A stretch of DNA of 11,208 nucleotides from Podochytrium sp. JEL0797 (taxonomy: Eukaryota; Chytridiomycota; Chytridiomycetes; Chytridiales; Chytriomycetaceae). A model generated the notes under the pieces. The model was given only the letters and a program-made list of their open reading frames with translations, was not told the DNA's origin and ran no database searches. The position numbers and the translations under genes are program-made. Each line of letters begins with the position of its first letter. Position 1 is the first letter of the stretch. Shown in pieces: positions 1 through 7,100 of the stretch. The stretch lies in assembly GCA_027596195.1 (NCBI GenBank), contig JADGJG010000896.1, positions 1 through 11,208 of the forward strand. Direction: 5' to 3'.

Positions 1-32
1 CCGTTCGGTCCGAAGTCCAATTGGATTTTTCC

Positions 33-98
33 GTAAGTTGAACCCTTTTCTTTTCTTTCGATTCGAAATTCAAATGTTTTCTTTTTCATCACACACAG
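33..98 (+). other. Candidate intron upstream of the LRR gene
   Basis: A GTAAGT donor at 33-38 and a CACACAG acceptor ending at 98 would delimit a 66-bp intron, the usual size here. Removing it joins bases 1-32 to the LRR frame with no stop, adding about 12 residues before the first ATG (Pro-Phe-Gly-Pro onward). The window starts only 32 bases earlier, so I cannot tell whether this is a coding exon, a 5'UTR exon, or chance. Confidence 0.4.
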
Positions 99-102
99 TG
101 AT

Positions 103-759
103 ATGATGATTGATTTGCACCACCTCCCCAGCGAGCTCCTCAAGCTCATCTTCCGCGAAATCAATCCATCCCATGTCCTCCAATACATTCGTCTCTGCCG
201 CCACATCCAACATGCCCTGTCGGACCCGCATTTCGCCTCGCTCAACTTTCAAGCCACGAACATTACTGTTCTTTTGAACTCACGAGCCAGCTGGTTCCGT
301 TGGCCACTCCATCACCACACTTGGTACGCAAAGCATATCCTGTCGCACTCATCATACTTTGATTGGTCGTCTCGCAAGTTCACGGGAAGTCTGCCATCCT
401 CGCTCGAATTCCTGACTCAAGTCACAGCACTCAACCTCAGTTGCAACGCCCTCACCGGGCCGATCCCATCAGAAATAGGATCCCTCGTCCTCCTGGTGAA
501 CCTGAATCTCAGCCGTAACGAGTTGTCGGGGCAGATTCCGCGAGAACTCGGGAATCTTGGGAATCTCCGGTTTTTGAATTTGTGCTACAACAGGTTAGAG
601 GGAGAGGTTCCGAGAGAGTTTGAGGGGATGCGGAAGCTCGAGGAGTGTCTTTTGTTTGGGAATTTGGGGTTGAATATCGAGGTTCCTGAAGAGTTGCACC
701 AAATTTTGGCTGTGTTTGCGGCAGAGAGGGCGAGTCGGGCGTTGCGATATGCTCCATGA
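103..759 (+). CDS. F-box-like protein with plant-type leucine-rich repeats
   Basis: Intact 218-residue frame. Residues about 5-45 resemble an F-box: LPSELLKLIF, then a hydrophobic helix and an LCR near residue 32, as in SCF ubiquitin-ligase substrate receptors that bind Skp1. From about residue 92 there are three to four tandem repeats of the LxxLxxLxLxxNxLxGxIPxx type, with IPSEIG and IPRELG signatures (residues 121-126 and 145-150) at a spacing of 24. This is the plant-type LRR subclass. No signal peptide or membrane segment is visible, so the product is probably cytosolic. The start is the first of two adjacent ATGs (103, 106), just before the F-box. An upstream exon is possible (see the intron candidate at 33-98), in which case this is an internal start. 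A protein-binding role, perhaps substrate recruitment, is inference; the F-box match is weaker than the LRR match. Confidence 0.72.
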   Translation: MMIDLHHLPSELLKLIFREINPSHVLQYIRLCRHIQHALSDPHFASLNFQATNITVLLNSRASWFRWPLHHHTWYAKHILSHSSYFDWSSRKFTGSLPSSLEFLTQVTALNLSCNALTGPIPSEIGSLVLLVNLNLSRNELSGQIPRELGNLGNLRFLNLCYNRLEGEVPREFEGMRKLEECLLFGNLGLNIEVPEELHQILAVFAAERASRALRYAP

Positions 760-791
760 AGAGGAAGGATGGTTTAAATCTCTCATCGTTG

Positions 792-797
792 TTTATT
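792..797 (-). terminator. Poly(A) signal AATAAA for RPN8
   Basis: Plus-strand TTTATT reads AATAAA on the minus strand, about 32 bases past the RPN8 stop codon. It sits 11 bases from the opposite-strand AATAAA, so the two convergent 3'UTRs overlap. Confidence 0.5.
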
Positions 798-808
798 CCG
801 GATATGAG

Positions 809-814
809 AATAAA
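809..814 (+). terminator. Poly(A) signal AATAAA for the LRR gene
   Basis: A canonical AATAAA lies 50 bases past the TGA stop of the LRR gene and 16 bases before the stop codon of the convergent RPN8 gene. The LRR transcript would therefore end within or beyond the 3' end of RPN8. Confidence 0.5.
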
Positions 815-829
815 ATACGCGTTCCTTTC

Positions 830-2070
830 TCACTTCTTGGCAGCAGCAGCATCCTCCTTCTTGGCATCAGCCCCATCCGCTCCCACCACAGGTCCCTCTG
901 CAACGCTCAGCTCCCCCAACGCGACGCCAAACTCCTTCTTCTCCTCATCGCGGTTCGTGATCTTGTTTTGAATCAAGTTGTGCAACGCGATCACGGCTCT
1001 CACGAGACTACTCAAATACACCACCAACATCTCATCGTTCGTGGTAACGGCAAAACTCTTGACCGTGTCCGCGTGCTCAAGGTTCGGCAGGAGATTGAAA
1101 ATGTCCTGCAGGTTGTACAGAATCTGGTGGTTCACAGGGAGTTTCCCGAGCACCACCTTTTCGAGGTATGAAGTGATGTCGGAAAGGCGGTTGTGCAGAC
1201 CCTTGAGCGAGTCGAGTTGGTCCGTGATTTGTGTGCTGAGGGTGCCGACGGACGTGTCTTTGATGTCGCGGAGGAGGTGCTCGACTCCGATTTCTTCGGC
1301 TTCTTCGGCTTCGATGGAGGAAGGGGCGTGGGCGAATGTTTTGGTGGTGGCGGTTCCGTCCTGTTGGTTTTTTTCGGGGGATGCTCGAGGTGTGAGGAAA
1401 ATTGACAGCAACGGCACTGGAGGGCGGGCTTACATCGTGGATTTCCTCGATGGCAAAGTATGCGTCTGTGGGGATGCCAATGTCTTTGGGCTTCACGTCG
1501 ATAACGACAAGGACGGGGTTCGGGATGTACCGTTTGAAGAGTTCGTTGATTTCGAGGTCTGAGGAGCGCAGCTTGGGCCCGCTGTGGTACCATCCGACCA
1601 TGCGTTCCTTTGCTGTTGTTGTGGTGGTGGTGGTTGTGGGAGGGCAGGTGGATTTAGTCGGTTGGCCAGGGGAAACGCGCGTCTTTCGCGAAAACGCTAG
1701 GGGGTCTGCGCCAGGGCGATCAGGCAGCCTAGGCAGCCTAGGCAGTACGCACCGTTCACCTTCTTGCACATGTCGTACATGGCCTCGTGGTAGTTGTGGT
1801 CGAGGTACCAGACGGACGGGTCCTTCTCGTCCTCCTCGAAGGGCACTAGCTATAGAGTCAGTACAGCACAACTAGTACTAGAACAAGCAACTCACGCGCA
1901 TACGAGTTGGCCACGTTGACCGTGTCGCCGTTGACCTGGCCCAGAAGCACACCAACAACCCGCTTCGACGTGTTTCTGGCCACGCGGAAGAAGTGGTCCA
2001 CCACAGAGAGGAGTACGAGCGGATGCACAACCACTTTGGTGGGGAGCGAGTTTTTGGCGTCGGAGACCAT
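830..2070 (-). CDS. RPN8: 26S proteasome regulatory subunit RPN8 (PSMD7)
   Basis: Lid subunit of the 26S proteasome; it pairs with RPN11 through its MPN domain. Exons on the minus strand: 1896-2070, 1753-1845, 1434-1612, 830-1360. They sum to 978 nt (325 aa), close to the family length of about 324. The N-terminal MPN domain (residues about 8-140) includes [22 protein letters not shown] and GWYHSGP. The zinc-binding JAMM pattern needs HSHP; here it is HSGP (residues 99-102), as expected of the catalytically dead RPN8 branch. The C-terminal half carries [20 protein letters not shown] text, [15 protein letters not shown] and [10 protein letters not shown], all RPN8 hallmarks, and ends in an Ala/Lys-rich tail. 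Introns are 50, 140 and 73 bp with GTGAGT, GTGCGT and GTAAGC donors. Its ATG (CACAAAATGG) lies only 42 bp past the stop of the upstream gene. Confidence 0.96.
1613..1752 (-). other. RPN8 intron 2, with simple repeats
   Basis: At 140 bp this is about twice the length of any other intron in the window. Its donor-proximal part holds two full copies and a partial copy of a 9-bp unit AGGCAGCCT (plus strand 1722-1745). Its 3' end holds a CCA/CAA tract (plus strand about 1612-1640, reading CCACCACCACCACAACAACAG on the minus strand) running directly into the acceptor. No open frame of note is seen inside. Confidence 0.8.
1722..1745. repeat. Short tandem repeat, 9-bp unit AGGCAGCCT x 2.7
   Basis: Two exact copies at 1722-1730 and 1731-1739 are followed by AGGCAG at 1740-1745, inside RPN8 intron 2. 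Each unit boundary forms a CCTAGG palindrome. It is too short to be a classical minisatellite, but such tracts often vary in copy number. Confidence 0.85.
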
Positions 2071-2112
2071 TTTGTGAATTTGTTTTGTTTGCGAACTTCA
2101 ACTTCACTTTCT
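2071..2112 (-). promoter_or_regulatory. 42-bp interval between LIN1 stop and RPN8 start
   Basis: This A-rich interval (minus strand: runs such as CAAACAAAACAAA) must hold the RPN8 5'UTR. No TATA box or AATAAA is visible. The RPN8 promoter must therefore lie at least partly inside the last exon of the upstream gene, or the two genes share a transcript. Confidence 0.55.
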
Positions 2113-3503
2113 TTATGCGCGCATCAAACCCGTTTCAAAATCAACATCACGAATCGACACAAATCCCTTCAATGGATCCGTCGGTGTATCCTGCTTCACC
2201 AGCCGCACAAACACAGCTTTCGGCTCCATGCCAGACTCGTTGGAGTTTGTGAATTCACGCATTTGCTTCGCCGTCACAGGTCCATGGATCACCGCGTTTG
2301 GATCCGATTCATCCCCCGTCTTGTATTCCCATAGTAGGGATTGTGTTGATGATGCTGTTGTCGATTGAATCGCGTCGCCGGGTTGCCAAGAGTCTGGGAG
2401 GTGGCCTGAAATACGCAGAGCACGGGCAATGGACTCGTACGTTTGTTCCATGACGTCTGGGTGTACAAAAGAGTTAGAGTTTGATTGCTAAGAATTGGAA
2501 AAACGAACCATAGCGGTTGAAACTCGTCAATTGATCGGTCAAAGAAATCAGCTCGGACAGGTTCTTTTTCCGCTCCGCTTCAGATTCAGGTGTCTGCAAA
2601 AGGCAAGGATCAGATAAAACGCCAAGATCAGAGAAGAATCCAAAAACAACAACACCTCATCGGCCTCCTTCGGCGCCGCATCCGCCACCTTCTTTTTGAG
2701 ATTCTTTTTCCATGCAGGAACCTTCTTGGGTCCTCCCAGCCGTTTGAGAGCGCCAGTCACCGATTCCCTTGGCTTCATGAGAGCCAGCACAGCTTTCCAA
2801 CACGAGTCTTCGTCCCGCACAACACCCTCTTCCAACGCGTCCAAAGCATCCGCACGCGCCTTGATGCGGTCGCTTGCATTTTTGGCGATTTTCATGTCGT
2901 CATTCGTGATTCCACCGAGCCATTTGTCGTGTACTTCGTGTTCGTCCACCGTTTTCACGTAATTGAAATTCTCGTCAAACGCGCTATAACCACGCATTAG
3001 TATTCCGCGACACAAATCCAAGCAACTCTCAAGATGTTACCCTTCATCCAGCTCGTCATCCATATTAAACGGCATCATCTCCTGCTCCTGGCTCTTCTCG
3101 GCCCCTTCGTTGTCGATCTTGTCTTTGCTCAGAAACTTATCCTTCTTTTCGGCAAACATGTCGTCCTCGGCACCTTCCGCGTCCTTCTTGTCGTCTTCAC
3201 CATCGGAATCGTCCGAGACTCCGCCGGCATCTTCGTCGTCAGAATCTGGTGGGGATTGGAGGGTCAGCGAGGGTTGGTTTGGGATGGTCGAACATACCAG
3301 TATATCCCTGCTTGATGGCACCCTTGCGCTTGCGTGCTGTGGGGTTGATTCAGTGTCCCGCAACTTCATCAAACCAAAGCCAAACCTCCAAACTCGAGGT
3401 CCTCGTCATCTTGTCCCTCAGCGGCAAAGAAGGAAGTCTCTTGCTCAAACTTGACCTTCTTCTTGCCGTTGGCGACTGTGTCCGAGTCGAATGTGCGTTT
3501 CAT
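2113..3503 (-). CDS. LIN1: LIN1/CD2BP2-like GYF-domain protein of the U5 snRNP
   Basis: Homologues (yeast Lin1/Snu40, human CD2BP2) bind the U5 snRNP protein Prp6 and leave before tri-snRNP assembly. Exons: 3386-3503, 3298-3336, 3041-3245, 2656-2983, 2509-2593, 2113-2456; total 1119 nt, 372 aa, all phases consistent. Layout: an N-terminal basic patch (KKKVKF, residues 15-20); then a very acidic low-complexity region (DSDDEDAGG onward); then the family signature GAFDENFNYVK followed by HDKWLGGI (about residues 121-143); then RESVTGALKRLGG, matching RETVAGALRRLG of human CD2BP2; then a C-terminal GYF-like domain starting at WEYK (residue 301) with HGPVTAKQM (316-324). The tryptophan and GYF tripeptide after GPxxxxxM are not conserved. 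The ATG at 3503 opens a 118-nt first exon. Intron 1 uses a weak GTTTGG donor; introns 2-5 use GTATGT, GTAACA, GTGTTG and GTTCGT. The family call is firm; the exact role here is by homology. Confidence 0.88.
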
Positions 3504-3619
3504 GTGTGATTTTGTTCTGGCGAAAGAAAAATCGCGACTTTTTTGCGACTGCGCGAGGCAACTTTTAATTCAATGAGAATAATCTTAAGTTTGTAGAAGT
3601 AAACGTTTATATAAATATT
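3504..3619 (-). promoter_or_regulatory. REV3 3' end and LIN1 promoter interval
   Basis: This 116-bp stretch holds the REV3 3'UTR and the LIN1 promoter. Just past the REV3 stop is the perfect palindrome TTTATATAAA (3606-3615), flanked by AATATT. It resembles a yeast-type TATATA 3'-end efficiency element and could also act as a TATA box about 100 bp before the LIN1 ATG. Two GCGACT copies flank a T6 run (about 3533-3550). No canonical AATAAA is seen. Confidence 0.45.
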
Positions 3620-4114
3620 TCACGCGTCTTTGACTTCATCGAGCGCCTCCATCAACACAGGTCTCATGGCACTATATTCTTGACCCGCTTGCACGCGAAC
3701 AAACATGACAGGACACTCGATGGAAATGCACTTAGCGTCCGGTAAATTCATTCCAGCAGGTTGCATGGAACAAGAACGGCAAATGGACTGAAGGGAGTTG
3801 CGTTTGCGCTCAATCTCAGACAATCGTCCGTACAGGTTGGCGATGGTATTTTGCGTGTGGTTTGTCTTGCACGATTCGCAAAGTCTGAGGAGGTCTGTGG
3901 TGGTTTTAGAAGTTTGCGATAAAATGAGGGAAACTGTGAGGGAAGTTAATACCATTCGCCGTCAGCCCGTTGCAAATCAAGCAATGGTTGGACTGGTAGA
4001 ATTGGTCAATCTTGTATTGGCCGCGTGCAGGTGCCGCTTTGGGGTGCTTTCCGGGAGCAGAGAAGCGAACAGCCACTTGCTTCTTGGGCATCATGTTGAA
4101 CCAAGTCTCCACAT
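3620..4114 (-). other. REV3: REV3 C-terminal CysA zinc and CysB Fe-S modules
   Basis: CysA cysteines are at residues 1926, 1929, 1941 and 1944 (HCLIC ... LCESC). CysB cysteines are at 1974, 1977, 1991 and 1996 (ICRSC ... KCISIECP), with the CxxC and Cx4C spacing of Pol zeta. In characterised B-family polymerases CysB carries a [4Fe-4S] cluster and recruits the Pol31/Pol32-type accessory subunits. Intron 16 (3895-3952) splits the CysA module. The protein ends about 30 residues past CysB. Confidence 0.93.
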
Positions 4115-7100
4115 CTGTTGGATACATCGTTGGGTCAATTTAATTCGAGAAAGCAATGTTGGGAGATGTCTTACCGATTCCAACGAGCCTGAATATCCTT
4201 GAAAGGGCCTGAACACTCTTTCTGACGTAGGCGTTGCCGTCGGGTTTCAGTGTCCTACGACCAAATTTGTTTAGTAACGGAGCAGATTCGAGATCTCAGC
4301 AGAATATCCGCATACCGATCCTTGACGACATCAAGAGGAAAATAGGACCGGCCCGAGAACCGAGTGTTCCTCGCTCGGCAGATGATGTATGGAATTCTCT
4401 CTCCAGCTTGCGGCTCCGTGCGTTTGTCGTAATTCATGCTCCGCATGCATAACGCGACACCAGGGGGCATGTTCCTAGAAGAAACGATCAGTGTTTCAGA
4501 AAACGTGCGATTTGTGCTGCGGGTATTACCGATATTCCTTGAGCTTGAACTCAGTCGCAACCACCAAATCACTCAACGAAACCCGATTCGTGAGAATCTT
4601 GTCCCACTGTCGATAGAGGTACTCCTTGAGTTGCGACATGTCTTGCGAGCGGAACAGAATCTTGAGCGCGTCTTCGACAATCTTGGCCATGGCTGGGAAC
4701 CCGTCGCGTCGAACCGTTTCGATGCCTTTCGCGTCAAATACGGGTACCGTGTCGTCCACGTTTTCATACATGAAGCCGACGTATCGCTTTTTGGCCAGTA
4801 GGATGCAGGGGAGGTAAATCTGGGAGAAAAAGCGGGTGTCAGTGCCACGAATGCAAAGCGCGGATTGAAACAATCACCTTCTCGAATTTGAGCTTCATGG
4901 GTGCTGGATTCAGAAGGGACACGCGGTTGGCAATGTCGATGCCGATACCGAATGCGGACTTGAGCGATTTCCCGGGTAATTCGACAAATAGCGAATCGGT
5001 GTCACCGTAAACAACGGTTCCTCCGAGCTCATCTTGGTTGTCTGTGACGTATTTCATGGCCTATGAAGAAAAAACTCAGCAATAAGAAGAGAAGTCTCAA
5101 GTCGCGGCTCGGCACGCACCGCCTCCAGAGATCTCCGCCCCGTTTCCACAATCGAGTCTGCGATTTCGACGCACGGCATTCGTCCGGTAAACGATGCCCC
5201 AGCATATCCATACGTCACGTTGGCAACCAATTTCAATCCCAGCTGTCTGGCTTCCAAAATCCTCAACAACGCCTGTTCGAGTTCATAACAACATTTAGTC
5301 AAAGCCTTTGCGACAAAAGCGACCGAAAAACTCGCCTTCTGATCTTTGTACGACTTCATTGCACTCTTGACCATGATACGCGTCTCAAGAATCTCTCTCA
5401 GCATTCGACCCAGAGCCCCCTCTCGAATGTGACTCTTGACAAAGATGACTCCATTGTGGGTAATGTGGAGGTGTTCCTTCAACGCGTCCACGACTTCCAT
5501 TGGAATTTCGAGAATCTTCAAGGCGCCGAACTTCGCTTTGGGTTGTTTGGATTCGTTGTCGGATTCCTTGGTCGCGCCCAAGTCTCGCAGTCTTCCGAGG
5601 CAGGTTGAATAGCTGTCAATTTTCCGTTAGAATACGACTCCATTTCAAAAGTGCACACGAAAACAAACCAGATGTTATATCCAATCATAACAGAAGGATA
5701 CAAACTCTGAAAATCGAGTACAGCCATTGGGTTCTTGAAGAACCGAGTCTGGGGCTCCTTCACGAGCGCGATGCATTCAATCGCTCGCATGTTTCGGACT
5801 TGTTCTCGCGTTGGGGAAAGTTGGACAAAATTTTCGGGTCGCGTGATGCGCGCCAACATGGATTCGACTCGGTATTGGGAACCACGCGCAATGACGGAGA
5901 ATAAGTCGATTCCGTAGACACGCGCGAATTCGCTATCAATTGAGATTTTTTGATTTCAGCAGCGCTGCTCAAAATTTTTTGTTGGGAAATGTTACCAGCT
6001 GCGACTGAGGAAGGAGGTGTCGTCCAGCAAATCCAGCGTATATTGAACGCGTTCCAAATAATACACAAGTGCACGCCATCGCTTCAAGCCCTTGGCCGAG
6101 TACCACGAATACAACGTAGATGCCGAGAACTTTGGGATCCTGTTCGAACACGTTTCGAATGCATCAGTTCGAACCTAAACGCAAAAGCTGGCTCGTTCCC
6201 GCGCTCACCTCTCGTGCAATACATGAAACACGCAATTCTCGAGGGTATAACTCGTCAACGTGAGCTCACTCCGCATCAACCGCCACACATTCAAAAAGAT
6301 TCGACCCGTGGTAGAAATAGCGCTCGTGTCCTTGTACGAAAATGGGTCCTGCTCCCTCCCAAATTTCGTCTTGGCATTCTTTTCCATGCGAGACAGGTCC
6401 TTCAAAAAGTCGTAGTTGAATCGCAGCTTGGCGCGTTCAATCAGGTATCCCCACGACGACAAGTGGACCTCGTATCCGAGCAAAATATCCGGATCAAACT
6501 CCCTCACTTTCCCCAGCAACGCCTCAAACAGTTGGAGCTCGGACTCCACCTTCGTCACCACATACCCGGCGATTCCGTTGAGCTTGAACGGCATGGGTCC
6601 ACTGCCATCATCCTCCTCGTCCCGCCCTTCGACGATAATCATCCCAACATGATACCCAGCCCGATGACCATTCGTTTTGTGAACACGCGGGTTGTGGCCC
6701 TGGAAGCAGTAAAACGCAGCCTGGATAGAGTCCTTTGCAGGGTCCGGAAGCTTCATTTTCGGATGCTTCTCCAACACGCGGACCGACTCGGTCATGGAAT
6801 GCGTCAAAATCTCGCAACTCATGGCAATCAAATGCTCAAGCTCGTGATCCAACGCCTCGGTTTGAATCTGGCTATACTTGTACCCGTATTTGTTCTTTTG
6901 AGTCGGTCCTTCGAGTTGCGAAGCCTTTTTCAAGTCGGGCTTGAACGTGCCATCACCGCGAGACGTGGACGGGTTCTCCTTGAGCCAAGACCGGGCCATG
7001 TCCATCGACGGAGGGCCCTTTGCGAGTTTCCACACTCGAGTCGATTCATGGAGCATTCCGGTCACAAACGGTTTCGCCTTTGTGTCCTTTAACCCATTCG

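Noticed and set aside
716..1171. Plus-strand frame of 151 residues
   Set aside because: It is the reverse shadow of the RPN8 last exon and overlaps the end of the LRR gene; no domain is seen.
3034..3315. Leu/Val-rich plus-strand frame resembling a membrane protein
   Set aside because: It is opposite the acidic LIN1 exon 3; reversed GAN/GAR codons give apparent Leu/Phe/Val hydrophobicity.
5950..7092. 380-residue plus-strand open frame
   Set aside because: It lies opposite REV3 exons 7-8, shows no recognisable domain and reads as an Arg/His/Leu-rich antisense shadow of conserved polymerase coding sequence.
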